Source: Pseudopedobacter alpinus (GTDB lineage: Bacteria > Bacteroidota > Bacteroidia > Sphingobacteriales > Sphingobacteriaceae). Taken from it: a stretch of DNA of 64,000 bases. Position numbers and translations under genes: made by a program. The DNA lies in assembly GCF_042684645.1 (NCBI RefSeq), contig NZ_JBHULV010000008.1:186001-250000 (forward strand), in the 5' to 3' direction. This document shows positions 52,948-62,017 of the stretch, one piece after another. The notes beneath the pieces are model-generated. The model was not told the DNA's origin and searched no databases. It worked only from the letters and a program-made list of their open reading frames with translations. Within the stretch, counting starts at the first letter, position 1, and every line of letters begins with the position of its first letter.

Positions 52948-55125
52948 TTGAAACTCTACCGCCAACAAGACAAAATGGATTGTGGGCCAACCTGTATACG
53001 CATGGTGGCAGCACATTATGGACGTAACTTTAGTGTACAAAGGTTGCGTAACCTCTCTGGTTTTTCTAAAGAAGGTGTTTCCTTATTAGGCATAGCAGAT
53101 GCTGCCGAGCAAATTGGTTTTAGGGCAACGGGAGTAAAAATTAATTTAAGCCAACTAAAAGAAGCCGTTTTACCAGTTATTTTACATTGGGGGCAAAACC
53201 ATTTTGTGGTATTGTATAAATGCAAAAATAATAAATTTACCATTGCAGACCCCTCCAAAGGGATGATAACCTATAACCAAAAAGAACTTGCAGAAAATTG
53301 GTACGGCTATAAGAACAACGGTTCGTCTTTCGGTATTGCCCTGTTATTAGAACCCACTACGGAATTTTATAAAGAAGAAGGGGACACCGAAAAGCGCAAA
53401 GGCTTTGCGGAGTTTTACAGCTATTTTTTTAAGCATAAAAAGTTATTGGTACAATTGGCTTTTGGCTTTGCCATTAGTAGTTTATTGCAATTAATTTTAC
53501 CTTTTTTAACGCAAGCCATTGTAGATGTTGGTATTAACACTAACGATATTGGTTTTATTTACATTATTCTTATTGCTCAATTTGTATTACTATTGGGCCG
53601 GATGAGTGTTGATTTTATCCGTTCGTGGATATTGTTGCACATTAGCACTCGGCTTAACATATCTGTGCTGTCAGATTTTTTGATAAAGTTGATGCGTTTA
53701 CCTATCAGTTATTTTGATACCAAAATGACGGGAGACATTATGCAGCGCATGAACGACCAAAAGCGAATTGAAAGCTTTTTAACGGGGCAGTCCTTACAGA
53801 TTATTTTTTCCATGTTCAATTTGGTGATATTTTCTTTTGTATTGGCCTTTTATAACCTCAATATTTTTATCGTTTTTTTAGTGGCGAGTATTCTTTATGG
53901 TTTATGGGTTGTAGCCTTTCTCAATCGGCGTAAGCAATTGGATTATAAACGCTTTGCAATATCCTCACAAAACCAGAGCGAGGTAATACAATTGGTAAAC
54001 GGGATGCAGGAGATAAAACTCAGCGGCAGCGAACAACAAAAACGCTGGAATTGGGAACGCATACAGGCAAAACTTTTTCATTATAATATCAAAAGTCTTT
54101 CGTTAGGGCAAACCCAACAAGCAGGGGCAATGTTTATTAACGAAGGGAAAAACTTTTTGATCATATTTATTGTCGCCCAAGCGGTGATTAATGGTCAGCT
54201 TACTTTGGGAGCCATGATAGCTATACAATACATTATTGGGCAATTAAGCAGCCCAGTAGAGCAATTGTTGGGTTTTATACAATCTTACCAAGATGCCAGC
54301 ATTAGTATGGAAAGGTTAAATGAAATTCATGAATTAGAAGATGAAGAACCTAAAGACAAGGTTTTTATGAATGTTTTACCATTAGATAAAAGTATAAATA
54401 TCAGTAATCTTAGTTTTAAATATCCTGGCGCAGGTAATGAGCCTGTTTTATCAAACATTAATTTACAATTGCCGCAAGGTAAAACTACAGCTATTGTAGG
54501 CATGAGCGGTAGCGGAAAAACTACTTTATTAAAATTGTTATTAGGCTTTTATACTCCACAAAGCGGAGAAATAAAAATTGGAAGTACAGATTTTGGGAGC
54601 ATAAAACCTAAATTTTGGCGACAACAATGTGGCGTAGTAATGCAAGATGGTTTTATTTTTTCTGATACCATAGCCAACAACATTGCCGTTGGTGAAGATT
54701 ATCCCGACCATGAGAAACTAAACAATGCCATTAATATGGCTAATATTCAAGATTTTATACAGGCTTTGCCCCTAGGTTTACAAACTAAAATTGGAGCAGA
54801 GGGAAATGGAATTAGTCAGGGTCAAAGGCAAAGGTTATTGATTGCGAGGGCAATTTATAAAAACCCAGCTTATCTATTTTTTGATGAGGCTACCAATGCC
54901 TTAGATGCCAATAATGAAAGCCAAATTGTTGAAAACATGAACGCCTTTACCAAGGGTAAAACAGTAGTTGTAGTTGCACACAGATTAAGCACTGTACGCC
55001 ATGCAGATCAAATAGTGGTTTTACATAAGGGTGAAATTGCTGAATTTGGCATACATGAAGAATTGACAAGTTTGAAAGGTAAATATTATGATTTGGTCAA
55101 AAACCAGTTAGAATTAGGAGTTTAA
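52948..55125 (+). CDS. Peptidase-containing ABC transporter (PCAT)
   Basis: A 725-residue bacteriocin-type exporter. The C39 domain (1-135) has Gln6, Cys12 (MDCGPTC), His85 (QNHFVVLY) and Asp101 (IADPSKG) and cuts leaders after GG. Membrane segments span about 165-440. The ATPase has Walker A GMSGSGKTTLL (about 516), a signature ISQGQ (about 622) and Walker B YLFFDEATNALD (about 641-652), with VVVVAHRLS following. Translation starts at TTG in this copy. It should cleave and export the precursor at 49528 with the HlyD protein downstream. The first 276 bp are duplicated at 51260. Confidence 0.95.
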   Translation: MKLYRQQDKMDCGPTCIRMVAAHYGRNFSVQRLRNLSGFSKEGVSLLGIADAAEQIGFRATGVKINLSQLKEAVLPVILHWGQNHFVVLYKCKNNKFTIADPSKGMITYNQKELAENWYGYKNNGSSFGIALLLEPTTEFYKEEGDTEKRKGFAEFYSYFFKHKKLLVQLAFGFAISSLLQLILPFLTQAIVDVGINTNDIGFIYIILIAQFVLLLGRMSVDFIRSWILLHISTRLNISVLSDFLIKLMRLPISYFDTKMTGDIMQRMNDQKRIESFLTGQSLQIIFSMFNLVIFSFVLAFYNLNIFIVFLVASILYGLWVVAFLNRRKQLDYKRFAISSQNQSEVIQLVNGMQEIKLSGSEQQKRWNWERIQAKLFHYNIKSLSLGQTQQAGAMFINEGKNFLIIFIVAQAVINGQLTLGAMIAIQYIIGQLSSPVEQLLGFIQSYQDASISMERLNEIHELEDEEPKDKVFMNVLPLDKSINISNLSFKYPGAGNEPVLSNINLQLPQGKTTAIVGMSGSGKTTLLKLLLGFYTPQSGEIKIGSTDFGSIKPKFWRQQCGVVMQDGFIFSDTIANNIAVGEDYPDHEKLNNAINMANIQDFIQALPLGLQTKIGAEGNGISQGQRQRLLIARAIYKNPAYLFFDEATNALDANNESQIVENMNAFTKGKTVVVVAHRLSTVRHADQIVVLHKGEIAEFGIHEELTSLKGKYYDLVKNQLELGV

Positions 55126-55134
55126 ATAGAAGGG

Positions 55135-55161
55135 CTTACGGAGTTTTTAAAACTTTGTAAG
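55135..55161 (+). terminator. Hairpin between PCAT and HlyD genes
   Basis: CTTACGGAGTTTT and AAAACTTTGTAAG form a 13-bp stem with two G-T pairs. There is no long T-run after it, so partial attenuation or mRNA processing is as likely as termination. Confidence 0.4.
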
Positions 55162-55202
55162 TCTAGAAAAAAAACAGGCTTTTGCCACTAGCTTAATAAA
55201 AA

Positions 55203-56495
55203 ATGCCGATAACTGAAGAACAAAACTTACACAGCGAAGAAGTACAAGAAATTATTACTGATACACCGCCATGGTTACTGCGTTGGGGTTTAACTGTATT
55301 TTTTTTGGTACTGGTAAGCATCATTTTATTTGCTGCCTTTATAAAAATGCCAGATAAGGTAAATGGTAAATTAATAATAGAAAGCGCAAACAAGCCGGAA
55401 GAAATTATTGCTCATACGCAAGGCAAGCTTACCCATTTATTTGTGAAAGAAAATAGTTTGGTAGATAGTTTTGCAATTTTAGGATACATGGAAAGCAATG
55501 CCAAGCCAGAACAGGTTTTGCAGATAAATAGCTTGATGGATACCATCCAAAAATTTGCGAGTACCAATAATCTAGAAAGCTTAAGTAATTTAAACCTAAT
55601 TAACCCTCAGCATTTGGGAGAACTACAAAATCCATTTCTGATATTTTCTCAGTCATTTATAGAGTTTAAAACCTTTTTAAGTAGAGGTTATAACAGTCAA
55701 AAAAGGTTTGCAATTTTAAAAGAAATAAGCGACCTCGGCTTGCAAAAACAAAGGTTATTTAATCAACAAAAAATTTACGAACAAGATTTTGAAATAGCCA
55801 CAAAAGAATTTGAAGCTAATAAAAAGCTTTTGGAGGGTAAGGTAATTTCTTCGTTAGAGTATAAAAGAGAGGAAAGTAAATATTTAAACAAAAAAATTCC
55901 GCTAGAAAATATAGAATCTTCAATATTAGGAAACCAAAGTTCTCAAAATTTGAAGAAACAAGAATTAGAAGATTTAGCAAATCAGATACAGATTCAAAAG
56001 TTGAACTTCTTAGCAAAAGTTAACCAGTTTAAAAGTGAGATAGATAGCTGGAAATTGAACCATGTATTGCAAGCAAAAACTAACGGTAAAGTTGTATTTA
56101 ATCGTTTTTTAAAACAAGGAGATTTTGTAGAACCCAACAAAGTACTGTTTTATATCTCGAATAAAAATAATGGCGGTTTTATTGGGGAAATGGCGATTGG
56201 GCAGTATGCTTTAGGTAAAGTTAAAGAAGGGCAAAATGTGGTGGTGCGTTTAAATGCTTTTCCTTACCAAGAATATGGGGTGTTAAATGGTAAAATTAGT
56301 TATTTGTCTAATCAAACTGTTTCAGATTCTATTTATATAGCAAGAGTAGTTTTTGAAAATGGTGCGATAACGTCCTATAAAAAACGACTGGATTTAAAAA
56401 ATGGCTTAGTTGCCGAAGCAGAAATCATCACTAAAAAAAGAAGTTTATTAACCAAGTTGTTTGGTAGTTTATATGCTATGTTTAGTAATGAATAA
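55203..56495 (+). CDS. HlyD family membrane fusion protein
   Basis: A 430-residue adaptor: cytoplasmic start, one membrane helix (WLLRWGLTVFFLVLVSIILF at about 23-42), a biotinyl/lipoyl-like half (ANKPEEIIAHTQGKLTHLFVKENSLV), a long coiled coil (about 175-285, EISDLGLQKQRLFNQQKIYE), and the second half with ANGKVVFNR-like LQAKTNGKVVFNRFLKQGD and a beta-barrel. It links the PCAT to an outer membrane channel encoded elsewhere. Confidence 0.93.
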   Translation: MPITEEQNLHSEEVQEIITDTPPWLLRWGLTVFFLVLVSIILFAAFIKMPDKVNGKLIIESANKPEEIIAHTQGKLTHLFVKENSLVDSFAILGYMESNAKPEQVLQINSLMDTIQKFASTNNLESLSNLNLINPQHLGELQNPFLIFSQSFIEFKTFLSRGYNSQKRFAILKEISDLGLQKQRLFNQQKIYEQDFEIATKEFEANKKLLEGKVISSLEYKREESKYLNKKIPLENIESSILGNQSSQNLKKQELEDLANQIQIQKLNFLAKVNQFKSEIDSWKLNHVLQAKTNGKVVFNRFLKQGDFVEPNKVLFYISNKNNGGFIGEMAIGQYALGKVKEGQNVVVRLNAFPYQEYGVLNGKISYLSNQTVSDSIYIARVVFENGAITSYKKRLDLKNGLVAEAEIITKKRSLLTKLFGSLYAMFSNE

Positions 56496-56502
56496 AAAGT
56501 GG

Positions 56503-56820
56503 TTACTCCTCAACCACCTCAATATTACTCATAAATTCAGTTTTATCTGCATCGGCATACATTCCATAAGCGTCAACTACTAAACCTTTAGTGCCGTCAT
56601 TACCTTCAATAGCATAAAGTATAGAACTATCTTCTGGGTCTGTAATTCCTTCAAACCTATGAATTTCAACAATTCTTAAATCTTTACTATCATATTTTCC
56701 AGCTTCAGAAGAGCAACATAATAGCCCATCTTTAAAATCGAAATCGTAGGTAAAACCTTTTTCTTTTAATACATTCATCGCTTGTGACAGCGTTTCGTAG
56801 CTTCCGTGTGGCAGTTTCAT
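56503..56820 (-). CDS. Small conserved protein often misnamed PRPP synthetase
   Basis: A 105-residue soluble acidic protein (MKLPHGSYETLSQAMNVLKEKG, GFTYDFDF, DLRIVEIHRFEGITDPEDSSILYAIEGNDGTKGLVVDAYGMYAD). Similar small proteins are frequent in Bacteroidota and are sometimes labelled phosphoribosylpyrophosphate synthetase, although nothing of the PRPP-binding site is present. Two adjacent Cys (LLCCSS) stand out. Function unknown. It converges on the HlyD gene. Confidence 0.7.
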   Translation of the reverse strand: MKLPHGSYETLSQAMNVLKEKGFTYDFDFKDGLLCCSSEAGKYDSKDLRIVEIHRFEGITDPEDSSILYAIEGNDGTKGLVVDAYGMYADADKTEFMSNIEVVEE

Positions 56821-56882
56821 AATTTATAGTTTTATAATAAAAGCTATAAAACAAAATTCATACCTAATTAAAATAGTTTTGT

Positions 56883-57761
56883 CTATTCAGGCATATACAA
56901 ATCAATAATAATGTTCCATTTCATGTTTTCATCTGCTCTCCAAACCCTAACATAATTATATTTTTTTAAACCAATACTTGCTTTACCGTTAGTATAAGCT
57001 AAATCTCCGCTAATGGCCCGGTCACTGAAATTAGGATTAGAAACAATTTGTTGATTTTTTTTATCAATAAAATTAATAGCTTCTTGTTTGCTAATTAGCG
57101 GCAGGCTTTCTGGAAAGTACAGTCTAACATCATCTGCATAAAATTCATTAAAATGTTTATTCCCCGAACCTTTTAAGGCTTTGCCAAAAAGTAAATCGGT
57201 GCTGAAAATAATATCTTCCCGCATTTTAATTTTTTTAGGGCCAATTAACTTAGGGTATTTATAATTTGGCGGGTCTATAAATTTATTTTCAATATCAGCA
57301 ATTTGTTTAGGATGTTTAATATTAGCATCAAGTTCTAATTCCCAAGTTTTATTGGTGCTTGCTTTCCATATACTCAAATAATGGCCATACATGGTATTAT
57401 TTTCAGTTGTAATTTCTATTAAACCACTTGTAAATCCAAAATATCCATCTTTAGAAATCATCGCATAATTTGGGATTTTAGTCAAATTGATTTCTTCTGG
57501 GTTGGTTTGGTTGTAGTAATTTTTAATATTAACAGCATTTGGTTTAAAAATAACACCTTTATTAGCAGCTATTTCAATGTATGCTTTATTTAATCCTTTC
57601 TTTTTGACTAGTGCTGTAAAATGTTCTTCAATTTGTACTAAAGATTTAACAGTGCCATTGGTTTTTTGAGCCTTTGCTGCTTTAACAAAAGTTAATAACA
57701 ATAAAATCATAAGGACTTTAGAAACGCAAAAATGGCTCATATTTATTTTTTTTAATCTCAT
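56883..57761 (-). CDS. Exported SnoaL/DUF4440-like protein
   Basis: A 292-residue exported protein with a hydrophobic start (VLMILLLLTFVKAAKAQ). Two similar halves follow, the first around IEEHFTALVKKKGLNKAY ... LSIWKASTNKTWELELD and the second around FNEFYADDVRLYFPESLPLISKQEAINFI ... YVRVWRADENMKWNIIIDLY. The pattern, acidic helix then WRxxxxxxWxIxxD, is that of the NTF2-like SnoaL/DUF4440 fold. Ligand unknown. Later Met residues (57740) could be the true start. Confidence 0.7.
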   Translation of the reverse strand: MRLKKINMSHFCVSKVLMILLLLTFVKAAKAQKTNGTVKSLVQIEEHFTALVKKKGLNKAYIEIAANKGVIFKPNAVNIKNYYNQTNPEEINLTKIPNYAMISKDGYFGFTSGLIEITTENNTMYGHYLSIWKASTNKTWELELDANIKHPKQIADIENKFIDPPNYKYPKLIGPKKIKMREDIIFSTDLLFGKALKGSGNKHFNEFYADDVRLYFPESLPLISKQEAINFIDKKNQQIVSNPNFSDRAISGDLAYTNGKASIGLKKYNYVRVWRADENMKWNIIIDLYMPE

Positions 57762-57863
57762 AGATTTATTAAACTTATTCCAGTATAATATATTTCAGGT
57801 AATATCTAATTTTTTTTCATAAAATTAATTAGAATATTATTTGAAATGGGGTTTTACAAACAT

Positions 57864-57881
57864 TTACCGGTAACGATTGCA
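57864..57881. promoter_or_regulatory. Possible operator before uxaC
   Basis: TTACCGGTAACGATTGCA contains the palindrome TTACCGGTAA (57864-57873), a shape used by LacI-type regulators of sugar genes. It is about 150 bp before uxaC in an otherwise empty 271-bp gap (57762-58032). Speculative. Confidence 0.3.
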
Positions 57882-58032
57882 TAAATAAATTAGGATATTT
57901 GATTCATTATTAACCAAATTTAGCTAAAATTGTTAATTAGCTTTTTTTGATAACCATTAAACAGCTTATTATAAACCGAAATATTATTCCTAATAGCATA
58001 TAAATCTAACAGAAATAAAAAACTTTATATTA

Positions 58033-59439
58033 ATGACAAACGGAAACGTAATTCCAGAAGATTTTTTACTTAATTCTGAGAGCGCAAGAATTCTTTACCA
58101 TAACTATGCTAAAGATTTACCAATTATTGATTACCACAACCATTTGCCCCCAAATGAAATTGCCGAAGCAAAAAACTTCAGTAATATGTCTGAAATTTGG
58201 TTAAAAGGCGACCATTACAAATGGAGGGCAATGCGTACTTTAGGTGTAAATGAACGCCTTATTACTGGCGATGCAAGTGACGAAGAGAAATTTATGGCTT
58301 GGGCAAAAATTGTTCCGGCTACTGTTAGAAACCCACTTTTTCATTGGAGCCACATGGAACTTAAAAAACCATTTGGTATAAACCAGTTTTTGAATGAAAA
58401 TTCTGCTAAAGAAATTTATGCACATGGTAACCAATTATTAGCCACAAAAGAATTTTCTACACAGGGTTTATTAAAACAATTTAATGTTAAAATGGTGGGT
58501 ACAACAGATGATCCTACTGATTCTTTAGAACACCACAAAGCTTTGATTGATCAAAATTTTGAGATTAAAGTTAAACCATCTTTTCGCCCAGATAAATCAT
58601 TGATAATAAACGATGCAGCAACTTATAGGGCTTACGTTAAAAAGCTTTCAGCAGTTTCTGGTATAGAAATTACCGATGTAGAATCATTAGTTGCAGCATT
58701 AAGAAATAGGATTGAGTTTTTTGCAGCACATGGTGCTTCTATTTCTGATCATGGTTTAAACCAAATACCTTCTAAAGTAACTTTAACTGATGCTCAAAAA
58801 ACGGAGTATAGTAAATTTTTGAAAGGAGAAAGCGATAACTATTCTGATACAGATGCTTTTGCAGGATATGTTTTAACAGCCTTAGCTAAAATTTATCATG
58901 AAAAAGGTTGGGTACAACAATTTCATTTGGGTGCAATTAGAAATAACAACCATGGCATGATGCGTAAAATTGGACCTGATACTGGGTTTGATTCTATTGG
59001 TGATTATTCTCAAGCTCAAAATTTATCAAACTTTTTAGGGAACTTAAGTTTGGATGATCAATTAGCTAAAACCATTATTTATAACCTTAACCCAGCAGAC
59101 AACGATGTTTTTGCAACCATGACAAGTAATTTTGCCGATGGTAAAACAAAAGGAAAAGTACAGTTTGGTTCTGGATGGTGGTTTTTAGACCAGAAAGACG
59201 GAATGGAAAAACAGCTAACATCACTTTCAAATATGGGCGTTTTAAGCACTTTTGTTGGGATGCTAACAGATTCGCGTAGTTTTCTTTCTTACCCTCGCCA
59301 TGAGTATTTTAGAAGAATTCTTTGTAATCTTTTAGGTAGCGAAATGGAAAATGGGCAAATCCCTAACGATGAAGTATGGATTGGTAATATTGTGAAAGAT
59401 ATTTGCTATTATAACGCAAAAGAATATTTCAATCTATAG
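58033..59439 (+). CDS. uxaC: Glucuronate (uronate) isomerase
   Basis: A 468-residue amidohydrolase-fold enzyme that converts glucuronate to fructuronate and galacturonate to tagaturonate. Metal ligands are in PIIDYHNHLPP (about 31-41); further conserved parts are WLKGDHYKWRAMRTLGV, GTTDDPTDSLEHH, WVQQFHLGAIRNNN and SDTDAFAG. It is 122 bp before kdgK, which acts later in the same pathway; the middle enzymes are not in the window. Confidence 0.95.
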   Translation: MTNGNVIPEDFLLNSESARILYHNYAKDLPIIDYHNHLPPNEIAEAKNFSNMSEIWLKGDHYKWRAMRTLGVNERLITGDASDEEKFMAWAKIVPATVRNPLFHWSHMELKKPFGINQFLNENSAKEIYAHGNQLLATKEFSTQGLLKQFNVKMVGTTDDPTDSLEHHKALIDQNFEIKVKPSFRPDKSLIINDAATYRAYVKKLSAVSGIEITDVESLVAALRNRIEFFAAHGASISDHGLNQIPSKVTLTDAQKTEYSKFLKGESDNYSDTDAFAGYVLTALAKIYHEKGWVQQFHLGAIRNNNHGMMRKIGPDTGFDSIGDYSQAQNLSNFLGNLSLDDQLAKTIIYNLNPADNDVFATMTSNFADGKTKGKVQFGSGWWFLDQKDGMEKQLTSLSNMGVLSTFVGMLTDSRSFLSYPRHEYFRRILCNLLGSEMENGQIPNDEVWIGNIVKDICYYNAKEYFNL

Positions 59440-59461
59440 TCAGTAAAGTTTTTAAGGTTAT

Positions 59462-59500
59462 AAATAGGCATTTCCAATTTATTAGGAATGCCTATTTTTT
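59462..59500 (+). terminator. Terminator after uxaC
   Basis: AAATAGGCATT-T-CC pairs with GGAATGCCTATTT with one bulge, followed by a T-run. It could reduce, rather than block, transcription into kdgK. Confidence 0.8.
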
Positions 59501-59561
59501 TAAACTAAAATAAAACTTATATTGGTTAACCAATTTAATCGAAACTGAAAAAGCTAAATTC

Positions 59562-60581
59562 ATGAAAAAAGTACTTTGTTTTGGCGAACTTTTATTAAGA
59601 GTTTCTCCCTCACCAGCAGATGATAGTTTATCTGAGAAAAACCCTTTTACATTATATATGGGCGGTGCGGAGGCTAACACAGCAACAGCATTAGCTGGAT
59701 GGAATGTACCAGTAAAATATTGTACTGTTTTGCCAGATAATTTTATGACAAGGCATGTGATAGATTATTTAGAATTTCAAGGCATTTTCACATCGTCTAT
59801 ATTGTTTGGGGGAAATAGGATAGGGGTTTATTATTTAGAACGTGGTGCCGATTTAAAAGGCAGTATGGTTTACGATAGAGATCACTCGTCTTTTTCGGAA
59901 CTAAAACGCGGAATGATTGATTGGGATAAAGTTTTACGAGATGTTTCTTGGTTTAATTTTACAGCAATTAGTCCAGCATTAAATGAAAGGGTTGCAGATG
60001 TTTGTTTAGAAGCCATAGAAGCAGCATCAAAAAAGGGAATAACAATTTCTTGCGATTTAAACTATCGCTCTCGTTTATGGAAATATGGTAAAGAACCTGT
60101 AGAAATAATGCCAAAATTAATTGAGCATTGTGATGTGGTAATGGGCAATATTTGGTCGGCAAATAGTTTGTTAGGAACAACTATTGATGAAAATATCCAT
60201 TTCAAAGGCAAAAGAGAAGATTATTTTGCTCATGCCGAGTTAACTTCAAAAGAAATCATCCAAAAGTTTCCGAAAGTAAAAAGTGTAGCCAATACATTTA
60301 GGTTTGATAGCGATGCTAACGAGTTAAAATACTTTACCAGTTTATATACCAATAATCAATCTTTTAATTCGGCAGAGTTTAAATGCGAAGGTGTGGTGGA
60401 CCGTTCAGGAAGTGGGGATTGTTTTATGGCTGGTTTAATTTACGGCTTTTACAATCATCATCAGCCTCAAGATATTATCAATTATGCAGCAGCAGCAGCT
60501 TTTGGTAAATTACAAGAACAAGGTGATGCTACGGGGCAAGATATTTTAACTGTTAAAAAGGGAAGTAAAGAAAATAAATAG
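59562..60581 (+). CDS. kdgK: 2-dehydro-3-deoxygluconate kinase
   Basis: A 339-residue PfkB-family sugar kinase. The N-terminal part has FGELLLRVSP and MGGAEANTATALAGW (substrate site); the catalytic motif is DRSGSGDCFMAGLIYGF, where the last Asp is the base. It phosphorylates KDG made from uronates, giving KDPG. The link to KDG rather than another sugar rests on the uxaC neighbour and on similarity of the first 40 residues. Confidence 0.88.
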   Translation: MKKVLCFGELLLRVSPSPADDSLSEKNPFTLYMGGAEANTATALAGWNVPVKYCTVLPDNFMTRHVIDYLEFQGIFTSSILFGGNRIGVYYLERGADLKGSMVYDRDHSSFSELKRGMIDWDKVLRDVSWFNFTAISPALNERVADVCLEAIEAASKKGITISCDLNYRSRLWKYGKEPVEIMPKLIEHCDVVMGNIWSANSLLGTTIDENIHFKGKREDYFAHAELTSKEIIQKFPKVKSVANTFRFDSDANELKYFTSLYTNNQSFNSAEFKCEGVVDRSGSGDCFMAGLIYGFYNHHQPQDIINYAAAAAFGKLQEQGDATGQDILTVKKGSKENK

Positions 60582-60633
60582 TTTTGTTTTTTCGAATTAC
60601 ACTTTCGAGTGCCTCTTTTTTGATTAGCTTTTT

Positions 60634-61881
60634 TTAATGTATTTTAAGAGATAATATGGTAATGTCATCCGTAGCTTCACTATAGTCTCTTAAAACATCC
60701 ATTTTACTAATAAGTTCTAAATGTAGTTGTTTAAGATCTTTGTCTTTATTTTTTAGTAAAAAATCTACTAAATCTTCCTCGCTTATAGATTGTTCTTCTT
60801 CACCATCAAACTCAATTATACCATCCGTATAATTAAAAATTATAGCACCTTGCTCTAACTTTAAAACTCCTTCATTAACAAAAGGTAACTCCTCAAAAGC
60901 ACCAATCATAGTGGTACCCGTTTTAAGCAATTCAACTTTATCATTTTGTATCACTAAAGACGCATTATGACCGGCATTAACATATTTAACCATTCTGGTT
61001 TTATCGTTGTAAATGCCTAAAAACAAGGTAATAAATCTATCTCCTTTGGTGTTATTAAAAACGATACTGTTTAGTTTTTCTATAAGTATGGTTAGTGGTG
61101 TGTTTAAAGACACCAATGCTCTTAAACTGGCTTGGAAATTAGCCATTATTAAAGCGGCAGAAATTCCTTTACCAGATACATCAGCCACGCACCATAGAAA
61201 CTCATCTGAGTTAATTTGTATAAAATCAAAAAAATCGCCTCCAATACTTTGGTGCGGGCGATAAATGGATTCTACGTCTAAAAATATATTTTTCGGTAAA
61301 TTTTGTGGAATAAGCATGGTTTGCACTTGCTGTGCAAGTTCAACCTCCCTTTGTAAACGCTCTCTGTGTAAACGCTCTTTAAAAAGTTTTTTATTCTCAA
61401 ACGCAACAATAATTACGTTTATTAATGTTTGAATATAATCTACACTATTATCAAGTAATTTCTCGTCATTTTCAAACTTGCCTACCAATACAAAAGCCAA
61501 TGCCTCATCTTTATGGTGTACCGGAATAAAATAATCAAAAGAGTTAATAATTGGGTTTTGGTGATTGGTGATATTGACCGGGATTTTTAAAGGAAGTAAT
61601 TCATTTGCAATAAATTGTAAATCTTCAAAAGATTCTAACTCTCCACCAAAGTTAGAAACGCAATGAAATTCCTCTATATTAAGTAGCAGTAATCTAAACT
61701 TTTTAACCTTTAAATTATTCCGCATAATCATCTCAAGCATTTCTACCAACGTCTGGCTAGGGACATTGCTATTAATAGCTCGGGTAATCTCTAGTAAGGC
61801 ATTTAATTCAGCTTGTCGCTTTAATAAAAGCTCTACTATATCAATCTGTGCATCAGATTCTGATGAACCATGCTTTTGCAT
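60634..61881 (-). CDS. SpoIIE/PP2C-type serine phosphatase with GAF-like domain
   Basis: A 415-residue cytoplasmic protein. A short coiled coil (LLKRQAELNALLEITRAINS) leads to a GAF-like sensor domain (about 35-165), another helix (RERLQREVELAQQVQTMLIP) and the SpoIIE phosphatase domain with GGDFFDF (about 219-225), CVADVSGKGISAALIMA, VNAGHNASLV and FNYTDGIIE, holding the metal-binding Asp residues. RsbU-like proteins of this design dephosphorylate anti-sigma antagonists. No partner is adjacent. Confidence 0.9.
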   Translation of the reverse strand: MQKHGSSESDAQIDIVELLLKRQAELNALLEITRAINSNVPSQTLVEMLEMIMRNNLKVKKFRLLLLNIEEFHCVSNFGGELESFEDLQFIANELLPLKIPVNITNHQNPIINSFDYFIPVHHKDEALAFVLVGKFENDEKLLDNSVDYIQTLINVIIVAFENKKLFKERLHRERLQREVELAQQVQTMLIPQNLPKNIFLDVESIYRPHQSIGGDFFDFIQINSDEFLWCVADVSGKGISAALIMANFQASLRALVSLNTPLTILIEKLNSIVFNNTKGDRFITLFLGIYNDKTRMVKYVNAGHNASLVIQNDKVELLKTGTTMIGAFEELPFVNEGVLKLEQGAIIFNYTDGIIEFDGEEEQSISEEDLVDFLLKNKDKDLKQLHLELISKMDVLRDYSEATDDITILSLKIH

Positions 61882-62017
61882 TATTGTTATTATAGTGTGT
61901 GATTATAAATTAAATGTACTGAATTAGATACAAACCATCAAAAAACATTTGAATTTTATTTGTTAAAATTCGTTTGCATAAATGATTGGTATATAAGTTG
62001 AAATTATTGCCTTTAAC

